A stretch of DNA of 64,000 nt. Source: Acanthochromis polyacanthus. Its lineage: Eukaryota > Chordata > Actinopteri > Pomacentridae. The DNA lies in contig NC_067129.1 of NCBI RefSeq assembly GCF_021347895.1, positions 36,592,104-36,656,103 of the forward strand, given 5' to 3'. How positions within the stretch are numbered: position 1 is the stretch's first letter; every line of letters begins with the position of its first letter. The position numbers were made by a program, and so were the translations under genes. The notes beneath the pieces are model-generated. The model ran no database searches, was not told where the DNA came from, and saw nothing but the letters and a program-made list of their open reading frames with translations. Below, in pieces: positions 33,236 to 46,810 of this stretch.

Positions 33236-34200
33236 ATGAGAGCTGCGGCTGAAGAGTCTTCCAACAGCAGCAATAGTGTAGGAGGTGGCAGCAGCACTGT
33301 CCTACAGCGCCTCATACAGGAGCAGATAAGCCGCAATTATGTGCTGCAACACCAGCAACAACAACAACAACAACAAGCAGGAGGAGGTGCAGGAGCTGGA
33401 AGTGGAGGAGGTTACTCAGTACAGGGACAGGTAGGCCCCTCTGATGATCACTCCATGACTCCACACATTGCTCGACAAGAGCCCCAGGGACAAGAGTTGC
33501 AGACAGACAACGGTTTAGAGAAGCTGGGCTCCACCAGAGTAGGAGGTGGGGGCGGAAACAGTGTTGGGGGAGGAAGTTTAGGGACTGGAGGAGGTGGAAG
33601 TAACAGTGGAGGTGGCGGGAGCAACCAAGGACAGTGTCTGACCTCTGAGGACCTTCCTACATATGAAGAGGCCAAAGTGCAGTCACAATACTTTCGTGGT
33701 CATGTTCCTCCTCCTCAACCGCAGCAACAGAACAGCCAGCCTCAGCAATCTTCTCTTCCCACCTCAGTGGGCGCTGCCTTCTATGTTACTGGGGTGAGCA
33801 GTGCCAAGGTGCGCACTGAGGGCCGCCCGACAGTGCAACGAGTGGGTGGTGCAGGAAAGGTACACCAGGATGATGGACTAAAGGATCTGAAGCAAGGCCA
33901 TGTTCGGTCTCTCAGTGAACGACTTATGCAGCTGTCTTTAGCGACCAGCGGTGTGAAGGCTCATGCTCCTGTCACCAGCACCCCACTCTCACCCCCACTG
34001 CCTCCTCCAGGGCCACCTGGTGACTATTACAAATCGCAGCATCGTGGCCCACCTCCAGACTACCCTTTTAAAGGAATGGGTTCACCCACCAAACAGCAGG
34101 AGTCTGGAGGCCATTTTTACCAGGAACAGAGAGGCAGAGAACACTCGAGGGAGGTGCCTCATGTCCGGTACCAGCCCCCACCTGACTATGGCTCATTCAG
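33236..34200 (+). CDS. amot: Angiomotin, first recognised coding exon (YAP-binding N-terminus)
   Basis: Angiomotins are junction/actin scaffold proteins that bind YAP/TAZ and Hippo kinases. The exon follows an acceptor at 33173; ATG 33236 (MRAAAEESS) is chosen because the [10 protein letters not shown] block that opens the family's conserved region follows within 22 residues; the frame is open upstream to 33125, so an earlier start in another exon is possible. Numbered from that Met: a (CAA)n-coded poly-Gln at about 39-48, ARQEPQGQE, a Gly/Ser-rich stretch at about 102-130, LPTYEEAK (LPxY, 140-143), [16 protein letters not shown] (222-227, the HxRxxS LATS-type site), PPPDY at 272-276 and PPPDY at 314-318. 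The donor GTAAGG follows base 34200; the last codon is split after two bases. AMOT fits better than AMOTL1/2 because of the FYVTGV and LATSGVKAH...LSPP blocks. Confidence 0.93.
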
Positions 34201-36068
34201 GTAAGGAACACACCTATCCCATACACTCCTGAAGCTGTTTAGTATTGAATTTTTGAAATCTATACATCAATACTTTAACAGTGAATGAAATGTATGGCCC
34301 AACACTGTAATGACTTCCTCGACATTTTTAGCTTGAGTCACATGTGCTCTTCGGTCAGTTTCATTTGTCAGGTGGACACAAAGACAACTCCAGAGGAATG
34401 CTAATATAGCTTTGAGTCTCTGAAAAATTCCAGCAACTTCCAGCTATGTGTGATCTTCTATACTTTCCAGGTGCACTTTAAAGTTCAAAGCAATCTAGTG
34501 GTGATCTCGGTGTATGTTTGCTAATAATCAAATTGCAATGCATTATTGTTGCACTCCTAAAAAATGAACCGAATAACAAGGGAATATGAATATGAATAGA
34601 ACAAAACAAAATTAAAAGTAATTTTCTGTGTGCACATGAAATTAAGAATCTACACAGCTGTCTTTAATAATAATAGTAATAATGGATTAGATTTATATAG
34701 TGCTTTTCTATTAAGGCATACTCAAAGCACGTACAATGGATCCATTCATACTCCAGTGTGAGTAGCAGCACTATAATACTGTTTGCATCTGATCATTGTT
34801 AAATCCTATAATTATTTGTCATAGTGAATGTCTCTCTTTACCAAAAGTTACTGAAGTCTTTCCATTGCAACTGTAGCAATTGCAGGACCACAAAACATAT
34901 TCTTTAAATTCTGTGGGGGTGGGGATGGGGTGGGGGACTTGAGATTATCCAAAAAGACACATTCAATGATGTCCACCTGAGATGACTGTGTGGCGTCATT
35001 TTGACTTTTGTAACTTATAAAAGGAAATCAATAATTATCACAGTAAAACTTCGAAGCATTTATAATTTTAGACTGTATTTGGCTATAAGAAAAACAAAGA
35101 AGTGCAACCTTTTCATGGTTTCGCAATAGTATTTTCTGAGACGACAAAGAGATCCTGTTGGGCCTGTTCACCTCAATTTATCTCAGAGCAAACCAGATTT
35201 AAACAGCCATGAATACCACAGATTTTTAATCATCAGGACAGGACAAGCAGGGACATGATCTGCTTGGCTTTGATGACGTTTCTCTGAATGCTAAAGGTAG
35301 GAATTTTTCTACATATAGTCAGTCAACGGTGTTTTACCATCTTCCTCAAAAACAAATCTTGCTCAGTGAGCACACAAATATCACGTGAATCAGACATGAG
35401 CAAAGGATGTGTATGTTAAAAAGTTTTCATACAACCATCTGTTTCAAATTATGCACTGTAGCAATTGTTTATTAACTTCTGCAATGTAACTGCAGAGGAG
35501 AGGAGACACAGGACACCTATTACCATTTTTAATGAGTATGCTTTGAATGTAGATTTGGATATGATCTGACCCAATGCAATTCTAAATGTTTTTCCCATCT
35601 ATTATTTTGCTAATAACACTAAAGCCAACTCTCCGCCCTCTAATTGGCAGAGCACAGCCTCTCAGCTGCAACGCTTTCACACACATTCATATAGAGCACC
35701 TGTGGTTGGGACCATACACATTTTTCTATTTTGATGTACATATTGTTTGAAGCAGGGGCTAGTGGTTACAACAGTATAGCAGAACAATTTAAAACTTGTG
35801 AATCAAAGCAATTCATAGAATCGAGTAATAACAATATGATAAAATTTGGATCTGTCAAGACTGGGTGTAGTTTTAAATTTTAATGGCTATGTACATACTG
35901 TGTTGACTGCCTCTGGACTCCCTTAACTGCCCAATGTTTCCCTAATTTCTGGCTACCCCATGTCATCTGGAAAACCCTGATCTTTGTTCAAATCTGAACT
36001 GCCATTTCCTCTCACTGACAATACAATGTGTGTATACATGCATATTGTATGTATGTGTTGTAAAATAC
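34201..36068. other. Amot intron, 5' part
   Basis: No exon recognised. Contains a short 'atttatatagtgcttttcta' repeat fragment at 34688-34740 and a G-run cluster at 34915-34936 (see findings). Confidence 0.5.
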
Positions 36069-36547
36069 ACTCCCCTTCAAAAGTACTGGAACAGTGAGGG
36101 TAATTCCTTTATTTTTGCTGTTGATTGAAAACATTGGGTTTGACATCAAAATATGAATACAACACAAGAGATCAACATTTCAACTTTTATATCCAGGTAT
36201 TTACATTTGGATCTGATACACAACTTACAAGATAGCATTATTTGTCATGGAACACTAAATTTTTAGGGGAGCAAAAATATTGGAACAGATAGCCTTAAAA
36301 TAGATTCAGTTGAATAAGAGTTAATATTTAGTTGCAAATCCTTTGTTTGCAATACTTGCATCAACCCCGTGACCCACTGACATCACCAAACTTTAACATT
36401 CTTATTTTGTGATGCTTTTCCAGGCTTTCACCACAGTCTCTTTCAGTTGTTGTTTGTTTTGGGGGTTACTCCTTTCAGTCTCTGCTTTAGAAGGTGAAAT
36501 GCATCTCTACAGGGTTTTAGTTTGGAGATTGACTTGGCCAGTCTACT
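36069..36547 (-). mobile_element. Tc1-like element fragment in amot intron
   Basis: Starts ACTCCCCTTCAAAAGTACTG, a common Tc1-type terminus, and contains 'ttagttgcaaatcctttgtt' and 'gagattgacttggccagtct', antisense remains of the transposase C-terminal part. Ends abruptly at about 36547 where another element begins. Confidence 0.65.
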
Positions 36548-37365
36548 GTGTGTTCCAGACAATTATGCAAATGTGATTTTTCATTATTGTGAAGAGGCTT
36601 TTTGCTTAATTTTACTAAATCTGCTTTTTTACTGTTGCAAAGGCCTATTGTGAGCATTATTTGGTAGTTTTGGAATATTTGTATTATTTAGAGGTGTAAT
36701 AATCCAATTTTCTAGAATATGACTGTTCCAGATAATTATGCAAGTCAAATAAAAAAATAAACAAAGTTCAGTTTTAAAAGTAAACAACACTTTTATTTTA
36801 TACCAACAAGTACATAACATGATAATCTTTATTTTTAAGACAATATTCAACAATGGTATAATAAAAAATAACAATTTTAAACAATATTTAATTGAAAATG
36901 TATTTATCACATGTTGATATAACCGCCTTTCTTCTGCAATACTTTAACCAGTCTAGAATCAACTGAGCATGTGAGCTTTTTGATGGTTTTAGAGTCAATG
37001 TTCTTGCTTGTGGTCAATATTGCTCTCCAAAGATTGTCCTTAGAAGAAAACTGGCGGCCATTGGCGTACAACTCCTGTTTGAGAATTGCCCAAAGGTTCT
37101 CTATTGGGTTTAGATCTGGTGAAGCAGGGGGGCATGTCATCAGGCGTTTGTCCTTGAAATTCTTCTTGGCCAGCCACTCTTTTGTGTACTTGGAGGCATG
37201 ACTTGGCGCATTGTCCTGCATGAAGATGATGCTCTTCTTGTAACTGGCAGGCTTTGATTTGTACCATGGTATAAAATTTTGTTCCAAGAACTTGGTGTAA
37301 TTTTCCGAGTTCATTTTTACTCCTTCTAGAGAAGTTCTTTTTAAATGCATTTAAAAATATTTCTG
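36548..37365 (-). mobile_element. Tc1/mariner element, partial, in amot intron
   Basis: Carries the terminal-type sequence GTTCCAGACAATTATGCAAA (36552) and a second copy GTTCCAGATAATTATGCAAG (36723), then the C-terminal half of a transposase on the minus strand. Sequence similarity stops at about 37365, leaving no right-hand terminus. Confidence 0.65.
36907..37350 (-). pseudogene. Transposase C-terminal half (Tc1/mariner)
   Basis: The 147-codon minus frame carries KMNSENYTKFLEQNFIPWYK, SIIFMQDNAPSHASKYTKEW (second catalytic Asp in MQDNAPSH) and PASPDLNPIENLWAILKQEL (third catalytic Glu in PIENLW), ending LQKKGGYINM. The spacing between those two residues is that of the DD34-37E/D families. 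The N-terminal DNA-binding half and first Asp are missing, so it is a 5'-truncated transposase. Confidence 0.8.
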
Positions 37366-37590
37366 CTATCTTTTTTCTCCTGATTGTTGCTGTAAGAGCA
37401 ATGATTGTAATTAAAATTATAATATGAGGCAGCTGATAGCAAAAGAAACACGAAATGCATGCACACTTGCCACGTACTCTCTCTGTTGGTAAACAAAAAA
37501 TCCACTTCAGCCATCTTAACACATGTTCCTTATTCTGTACATCAACGCAAAGCTATAGACCATGTAACTACAGAATTGATCTCTCCTCAG

Positions 37591-38170
37591 GTCCAGCAAG
37601 GAGGGGTTGGTTCATTCCCAGAGGAACATTCACCAGCATAGTCCCACCTCCTCTGTCACCTCCGTGGGTTCCTTGTCTCGAGCCCAGTCCTCCACCATCA
37701 GCAGCTTGCTTAGTGCCTCCCACTCATCTCATCCTTCCTTCCCTCACCAGCAATCCCAGAGCCAGGGAGAGCCCTTCCCAAGCATGGGGCCTCGTAGTCC
37801 ACAGGGTGCTGGCTCCCACCAGGTGGCTGAGCCCTTCACGCCAGTGTCTATTCACCCAACATCACAGAGGGGTCACGGTTTCTCACTTGACCCTTATGGT
37901 TCCACCCCAAGGATGCAGCAGCAGCACCACCACCACCACCATCATCCATATCAACAACAGCAACAGCAACAGATCCAAGGACCGCCACCACTCCAGCTGC
38001 CAATCCAACCTGGACAGTTCCCCATGCCACATTCCTTTTCCCACCTGCAGGGGGAACACTTTGCAATGATAACCCGTGCCAATCAGATGGTGAATGTATT
38101 GACGGAGGAGAACAGGATGCTGAGGCAGGAGATGGAGACTTGTCGTGAGAAAGTCACCAGGCTGCACAAG
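37591..38170 (+). CDS. amot: Angiomotin, second recognised exon (Ser-rich, poly-His/Gln, start of coiled coil)
   Basis: Acceptor CTCTCCTCAG ends at 37590. The first base G completes the Arg codon left open by the previous exon, then SSKEGLVHSQRNIHQHSPTS follows, aligning with the HSPTSS region of angiomotins. The 193 codons include a Ser/Pro-rich stretch, a His run (about seven) beside Gln runs at about 37918-37975, a Pro-rich linker and, from HFAMITRANQMVNVLTEEN on, the first heptads of the coiled-coil ACCH domain that binds lipids and other angiomotins. Donor GTAACA follows 38170; the exon ends on a complete codon (phase 0). Confidence 0.92.
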
Positions 38171-40490
38171 GTAACATATCCTGTTCAACAGTTTGAGAGG
38201 ATAGGTACAAGTCTGAGTCTATCTTAACAATATTTTGGCTCATGTGTTGTGTACATCACAAGAGACACTGACTGCTGTAGTTAGTCCTCTTGGTCATGCT
38301 GAGCTCAAAGTTACCAAATTTCCCCTTGAAGTAGGAGAGAGAGAGAGACACACCTGTCAGCTGTTTCTAGACATGCCAAGGTCAACTTCTTCTTCAGCCT
38401 GGCGGTTACCCTCACCATTCTGTGTACCACCACGTTCTGAAATTACTGCCAAGACAGGCATGACATCCTTCTAGCCATAGCTCCTAACAGGTCTTGAACA
38501 CGGCCCATGTGGATATCGTGTCTCCAGCCTCCTCTGGGGGGCATGACAAATGCTTCTGGCCATGGCAGTTGAAGACCCTGACAGACAGGGGTCTCCGCCA
38601 GACAGTCCCTTTTCACCCTTACTAGATGTTTAGGTTTTCCTGGTCTGTCTGGTAGTATTCCTTACTCTTAGATCCAACTCACCACCAGATGGTGATCAGT
38701 TGACAACTCTGCACCTGTCTTCACCTGAGTGTCTAAGACAGATATCTGCAGATCTGAAAATATCACCGCAGAGGCAATCATTGATCTTTGGACTTTTGGA
38801 CTACTGGTAAACTAGTGTGCTTAAAAAACACCTTATGCAGACAACATTCCAGGAGATTACTCTGAGCTGTTGTTCGATGCAGTAGCACAGCCAGCAGTCA
38901 GAATTTTCCCCTTCATGACACACACTCACAGAGAAGTGACTCTCTCATTCTCTGAAGAGAAATCCAGCATAACAGCACTTAGCCAGGGCTTGTGAACACT
39001 GTTCCCTCTGCTGACACGGTCTCCGCGCACAGAAAATCTGTGCTGCGCACAAAAAAACAAATTCCAAGCTAGATTTCCTACAGTCAGTTTACCAGAGGAT
39101 GCTTACAATCATGCTCATGTGGTCGTAGACTCAGTATTTTAGTGACTCAGCAAATTCCTAAGTTTTTAAAAAAAATGCTTTTTAGTTTTTAAGAAACATT
39201 TATTTAAATGGCGTGTATGTGATCAATATATGGCCTTTGCCTATCTAAAGAAAAACTCAGAACTCTATGCTAACAGTACTAAATAAATCAATAAATACAT
39301 GCATACACATATAAATAAGTCAATACATAACTGTATTAAGATAAGATTTAGATGAAAAAAATGTCTGTAGAGAATTTCTTTGTCCAGTATTCTGCATTCA
39401 GTTTTTTATGTTTTTGCAGAATCCAGTATTGCACACTGGCTGGTCATTACATTTTGTTAGTATGATTTCACTGTTTAAAATGATGCCACTTTTTTTCAGA
39501 CAGAATTTGTGACCATAAAACAATACCAAATACTTAGTTCTGTGTTAATAAAGCACTTAAAGCTTTAAGTATGGCTAAATGCTTTTTTCAAAATTAAACA
39601 TACCACTCCTTGGGTGGTAGTGGCCGCACTCTTATCTGTCAATGGGAAGGCATTCCACGTCCTGGCAACCAGTCTAAAGTGCCCTGGGTCAGCATGTCCA
39701 GGGGCCCTCCGAAGCTCGCTGCCAGGCCTACATATTTCAGGCCTTGGTCCTAGAGGGGGCATCGGTCTCCCTCTTCTGGGGAAGGTGCTTATGCTACATT
39801 TTGCCAATTCATAGGATTTCTGTTATTTTACCTCTAACCATAGCCATGTTAATATAAACTAAAATATAGACATTTACAGTAGTACTTGTGGCATTAAATT
39901 TGCACACTGTTTTGACAATTGTCAAGACTATCAAGTTGCACTTGCCTGTGGAAAGTAGCTGTGTTGATGGAACACAGGCAGCATGCCATTTTAAAGCAAT
40001 AACCAACCACTGAAGAATCGGTATACGCCAGTAAACCAGGAGCGACATGAGATTTCAATATTTGCAAAGGAACTGGGCATCTGCAAAATTTTGACATTGT
40101 ACTTGCACAGATAGAACAATTTTGTAGCATAAAGAACAGATAATTTAGCTAAAATTTAAAAAAAAAAAAACTCAAATATGTTAAGTTCCTTTGACCAAAA
40201 ATGTCTGTTAGATTAATGTAATGTGAAACTAACAAGTACAAATTCTCACTCATTTCATGTTTTTAAAGTTTCAGATTTTATTAAGTAAAACAGATTTAAA
40301 TGCTTAAAAGGAGCTATGGAAGTGGTGTCCTACAAAGATAAAATATTTCATCAAATATTACATCACAGCAAATTATGCAAACTCACATTCCACATTTTCA
40401 TGTACAGTTTGTTAATGTTACAGTGGGTAGCGTGCAGGTGTTAGTCACACACATGTTAATGCAGTGTACTCATTCTGTGTCTCTGGGTAG
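38171..40490. other. Amot intron
   Basis: No further exon recognised. A moderately GC-rich segment at about 38380-38800 and another at 39600-39790 look like old repeat insertions (family not identified). Otherwise AT-rich. Confidence 0.4.
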
Positions 40491-42044
<1,554 letters not shown>

Positions 42045-43470
42045 TACATTGGAGATCAAAATTAGAGAACAATTTACAAACACTTGATTTTTGCAGAAAT
42101 AATGTAATCTTCATTGCTCAACAGCTGAATGATTTTTAATTGTGGATATACCATGCTACTAGAGCAGTGTTTTACAAAATAGCCAAAGCACTTAAACAAA
42201 TAAACTTTATTTTGTGGAAAACATAATGATCAAAATTAGAGAACAACAATGACTGGAGGACAAAAATTACAGCAAAATTTTCTGAAGGTTACAGCAGTCA
42301 AAAATTAGTAGGAAGTTGAACAGGCCGTTGTTTTAGTGACTTCAGCATATCGGTGACCACAGGACATCACCAGTCTCGCACACAGCTCTGGTGTGATTTT
42401 GGTCCACCCTTCTTCCAGTCTCTTCCATAGTTTGGTGACTTTAGTGGGTTTCTTGGCCATAACTTTGTCGCCAAGGATTTTCCAGAGTCTCTTTCTATTG
42501 GGTATAGAAGTCTGGGCTGCCATTTCATTATTTCAATGAATTCCGTTTCAAAGAAGTGTTTTACCCATTTTATTGTGTGACAGGGGGCATTGTCCTGCAT
42601 GAAAATTGGTGACTGATTGGGTGATGAACACAGGGAAAGAACCACATGTTGTTGAAGAAGGTTCTGATAAGTATTAGCATTCGTTCTGCCATGTAGCTAT
42701 ATAACAGGACCAACTCCTGCTGCAGAAAACACTCCCCGAACCATGACACTTCCTCCTCCACCTTTCACTGACTTCTTTACATTGGGTTCAGTCTTTATCC
42801 AATCTGACTACAAACATGTTTCCCAGTTGGACCAAATTAAATTAAACTGTCTTTCATCACTAAAGTGAACTTTGGGCCAGTTCTTCTCAGTCCACACAAT
42901 GTGCTCCTCAGCAAATGTTAGTCTAATGTTGAACCGATTGCCCACTGAGATCCTCTGTATTATCCTGTCTTCTCTTGCATTTGTCTTTCATGGACGACCA
43001 CCCTTCCTTTGGGACTTGAATGAGTTTGTGACATTGTATAGATGCAATATTCTAGAAATCACAGATTTGGAATGATCAGCTTCTCTTATAGGATCATCCC
43101 TTTGACCCTCATTTGGACAATCTGCTGCCATCGGGCTTTAATCACTTTAGAACAGTTTACCATCTTGCAGAGTCAGTGAAAACTGGAAAGTTGGGCTGAT
43201 ACTTAAAAAGGGCTTGTCAGATAATTAAGGAAATTAGCACCAGGTGCCAGATTAACACAAATAACAGGGAGGTATCTCAAAATGTTCTCTAATTTTGATC
43301 AGTATTCTTTTTCTAATATCTCATTTAAGTTTTTAATATTGTGCTTCAGAATATTTGTAACTCATGAAATATGCTTAAAATTTTGCTCTTTTATTTCTGT
43401 TTGGATGAAGCACGGTGACCTTAGCATTTAGGAAATTGTAGGTTGTTCTCTAACTTTGATCACCAGTGTA
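42045..43470 (-). mobile_element. Tc1-like element in amot intron, decayed transposase
   Basis: Ends TACATTGGAGATCAAAATTA and CTTTGATCACCAGTGTA are inverted repeats with TA at both edges (TIR block GATCAAAATTAGAGAACAA). Minus-strand transposase pieces: 42645-42367 (PIFMQDNAPCHTIKWVKHF with the second catalytic Asp, then a degraded YPIERDSGKSLA for the PIEN segment) and 42523-42305 (the tail frame). Several frameshifts; the left part of the transposase is hardly readable. Confidence 0.8.
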
Positions 43471-44353
43471 TATGTAAATATACATCACAATTTCTTATTA
43501 AACCCCTTGAAATAAAACTGAAAATCTACAATTCAATACCATCCTAACCCTAATTCTTTAATTAAAAGTCGTTGTGGCTAAGATCTGAAAGGTTAAGTTC
43601 ATTCTCTGAAACTCTGATATCCAAGTTTCAGTGAATGCAACTATGGTACTCAGCGAGCATAAAAGCAAAATTGGCTCGAACAGCTGTGTGTAGTGTAGCT
43701 ACTAAGCTGTGCAGCTCATGAGCATCACAGAGAGTGCAAATAAACCTGTTTGCCAGCCTTTAATTGATGTAGGCATGCATACAGACCTCAAAGTGTTAAT
43801 AGGAGCTGAAACTTTGTTTGTAGGAATATTTCCTCCAGGTTTATTAAATACCTGCAGCATCAGATGGCAGGATGACCAAAAACGTCTCCCAAGAGAGAGA
43901 GGTTTATGCTTTTACGCTTACAACTCAAAACAACACAATGTAGTGGTAACTTCATTAATCACTTTTAATTGTAAATTGTGTACTTCACTACACCTCAAAT
44001 AGGTGAGCTGTCACACACAGTCACAGTTTATTTGCTGCAGTTGAATAATTTTGTACACAGCTGAGTCTTATTTTACTGTAAAAGTATGACTCATGTAAAA
44101 AAAAAAATCTAAGTATTTTCTGCTACATTATTTTTTTCTATTAGGCACACTTTTCCAAGCAGGATATTGTTATCTGTATGCATGCATTACAGAACATAAA
44201 ATGCGAATGTGTTTTTGTAGTCTGTAAAAGGTGATAAAATATGTTGCCAAAGCCTTAAAGCATTTCCTGGAGCAAACTATGTAAAGTACTACAGTATGTA
44301 ATATATATTTGTCCATACACTGAGCATTTGTGTTATTTGTTGTTGTTTTAAAG
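43471..44353. other. Amot intron
   Basis: No repeat or exon recognised. Ends with the T-rich tract and AAAG acceptor of the next exon. Confidence 0.45.
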
Positions 44354-44446
44354 AGCGCATGGAGACAGCAAATAAACAGCTTGCTGCTAAAGAGTGTGAT
44401 GGCTCAGAGGACAACCGCAAAACCATTTCGCAGCTGCTCACGCAGA
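44354..44446 (+). CDS. amot: Angiomotin, fourth recognised exon (coiled coil)
   Basis: Acceptor TTTTAAAG ends at 44353. The carried-over G plus AG makes Glu, then [20 protein letters not shown] and [10 protein letters not shown]. Ends at 44446 before the donor GTAAGT, phase 1 again. It matches the [14 protein letters not shown]...RKTISQL segment of AMOT. Confidence 0.95.
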
Positions 44447-44916
44447 GTAAGTACAACACAAACACCTTGGGGCTTTCAGGCTGCCACTGAATTATGTCGA
44501 TGTCTGAATTATTTATGGTCTAACTGATAGGATGTGCCTCAAAACAAACAAAGCTGGTTGTATATGGTGAGATTCTCAAATCCATTTCTGTGACAAAGCT
44601 GTGTCACTACATAGAACCACAAGCAAAACAACTTCATTATATATTTTTATAGAAAATATTAAATCTTCTCAAGAGGCACATTAGAAGAAGCACAATAAGC
44701 TGTAGAAGCTCTGAGATGCTCAGAAAACTACAACAGCAGCCGCATAGATTTCTCATGCCATTCAGATTTCATTCGTATGCAACAACAGCTGTAGATGTGA
44801 ATGGCAGTGTGTTTGGTCGTTTGTCTCTCTGTGTTGGCCTGCTGACAGACTGACCTGTCTAAGTCGTACCCTGCCTGCATTGTTTTGTAGATAAGGTTAT
44901 ATTCTTGTGTCATCAG

Positions 44917-45062
44917 ACAAAGAAACACTGCGCGAAAAGGAGAAGCTGGAGATGGAACTGAATGCACTGCGCTCTACCACAGAGGACCAGAGGAGACACA
45001 TCGAGATCAGAGATCAGGCATTGAACAACGCCCAGGCTAAAGTGGTCAAGTTGGAGGAAGAG
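44917..45062 (+). CDS. amot: Angiomotin, fifth recognised exon (coiled coil)
   Basis: Acceptor TGTCATCAG ends at 44916. The split codon gives Asn, then [40 protein letters not shown] and KVVKLEEE. The exon ends on a full codon at 45062 before the donor GTAAGA. In the family the next residues form an L-K-K-K-Q... helix, but that exon was not found in the remaining 19 kb, nor was the C-terminal PDZ-binding end. This block again resembles AMOT more than its paralogues (RDQAL rather than LDQAL). Confidence 0.95.
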
Positions 45063-45669
45063 GTAAGACTACTGTACTCCTGGTACTGCTGTACTCCTGA
45101 TATTTGGAATAGCTTGTACTGCGTGTCATGTCTTGATCAGAAAGTTTTGATTTTGATGAAAACATAAGGAAGTCAGGGTGGAGTTGAATTGGGACATCCC
45201 AGCAGCAACCATATTCCCTGAGTGATCACACTGAATCAAGAAAGACACTTCCAAAACAATTCCTGACATAGTGTTTTGTCAAATAAGCAAAGGACTAATT
45301 TAACAAGGCACCTCACCCAGTGGGGGCTAGAATTTTAACAGTTTCCAACCAGAAGGATTACCAGATCATATGCTCATAGATATGCAACTACAAATAAGGG
45401 GATCATATGGAAACAACAATAACTGTAGTTGGTCAGATGCAGGTTGGTGATGCAGAGCAATGATTGATTTAGAAGCACTTTAGAACTGAGAAGCACTATG
45501 ATTTCTAAATTCACCCATTTAGCAGAGGGAAAATGATACCTCCACAGCCGTTGATGTAGCAGCAGGATCAGTGAGCTACGTCACTTAAAGGCAGAGGGAG
45601 AGGGGCAGCAGGGTCTGCTGGTGTGGAGTGCAGAGACAGGTTGTGTTGCATTGAAAAAGTGTACCAAAG

Positions 45670-46217
45670 TTAGAATCAGAGTTCAGTGTTACAAAGAAAA
45701 GGTTGCACTGTTGCATTGAAAATGGTGACATCAGAAGCCCAATACTAGAAAAGCCCATATTTAGGAAAACAATACTTGATGGTTAAGCACAGAAAAAAGT
45801 CCTTCTCAAAGCAGAACTTTTCAAAGTAGGAAAGCAAAGTCTATTAAAGCTGCATATACAAATATAAATATAATAAATAATAAAAAATAAAATATGAAAA
45901 GCCTGCTTTTTATTCCAGTGACTGGTTTTCATACAGAAAGAAAATTAGAATCAGAGTTCAGTGTTACAAAGAAAAGGTTTGCACTGTTGCATTGAAAATG
46001 GTGACATCAGAAGCCCAATACTAGAAAAGCCCATATTTAGGAAAACAATACTTGATGGTTAAGCACAGAAAAAAGTCCTTCTCAAAGCAGAACTTTTCAA
46101 AGTAGGAAAGCAAAGTCTATTAAAGCTGCATATACAAATATAAATATAATAAATAATAAAAAATAAAATATGAAAAGCCTGCATTTTATTCCAGTGACTG
46201 GTTTTCATACAGAAAGT
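45670..46217 (+). repeat. Tandem duplication, two units of about 275 bp
   Basis: Unit 1 is 45670-45944 and unit 2 is 45945-46217, both starting TTAGAATCAGAGTTCAGTGT and ending with TTCATACAGAAAG. Two differences were seen: GGTTGC versus GGTTTGC, and CTGCTTTTTA versus CTGCATTTTA. It lies 600 bases after the last amot exon. Confidence 0.93.
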
Positions 46218-46516
46218 TCTGCAGGCAAATTCAAATCAGCATCTGACCAATCACAGATGTGTTCATCCAAACGGGGGGTTTGTGCTCTTTTTTTAAAGCT
46301 ACTTTCGGTTTTACCTTGGTAATCACTTTCCTTGTATGACTTTGGTTGTTTTGCTTCCTGTGTTTTCCTATTTCTGCCTCATTCAGGCATGTTATTTGGT
46401 TGCGGATCCGCGAAAATTCGCGTATCGAGGTATCAATTTTGAGACCCAACGTGAATCGCCCAAATTCGATGAGAAAAAAAAGGGGTGTAAGGGGTATAGG
46501 GTTGGATCGCACGTAG

Positions 46517-46810
46517 TTGTCAACAGTGCGCTGGCAAAAGCACGAGTTGGAAACAACGATTGGAGAGCATTATCGAAAGTTAGATGTAGCTGGGAAAGCG
46601 AGGTGCATGGTGTGCGACGATGAGACAAAATACAGCGACAGAGGATGCCAAGCGCTGATAGACCACATGAAAACGAAAAATCACGCCAGGAAATTGTACG
46701 AAAAGCGCTCTAACCACCAAATGCCCAGCAATTTTTTCACCCGGCAGAGGGAAGAGACGCGACAACAGGACCAAACATACGGGATCAGTAGTGTGTACCT
46801 GCAACCATAG
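46517..46810 (+). pseudogene. hAT transposase N-terminus with BED-like finger (copy 1)
   Basis: The frame MSTVRWQKHELETTIGEHYR continues with ARCMVCDDETKYSDRGCQAL and IDHMKTKNHARKLYEKR. The CxxC...H-x(4-5)-H arrangement (CMVC, HMKTKNH) is a BED-type zinc finger, the DNA-binding part of hAT transposases. The frame ends in the foldback, and the same reading resumes after it at 47918 (QQPSGIAPQVPQQKRLTPMV, DRKAH). Nothing of the catalytic core is left. Confidence 0.8.

Noticed and set aside
37455..38069. 204-codon frame overlapping the second amot exon
   Set aside because: Wrong frame; the true exon frame (37592 onward) is fixed by splice phase and by the coiled-coil start.
39565..39814. Opposed open frames in a GC-rich patch of an amot intron
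   Set aside because: No domain and no splice sites; the patch looks like an old repeat fragment, family not identified.
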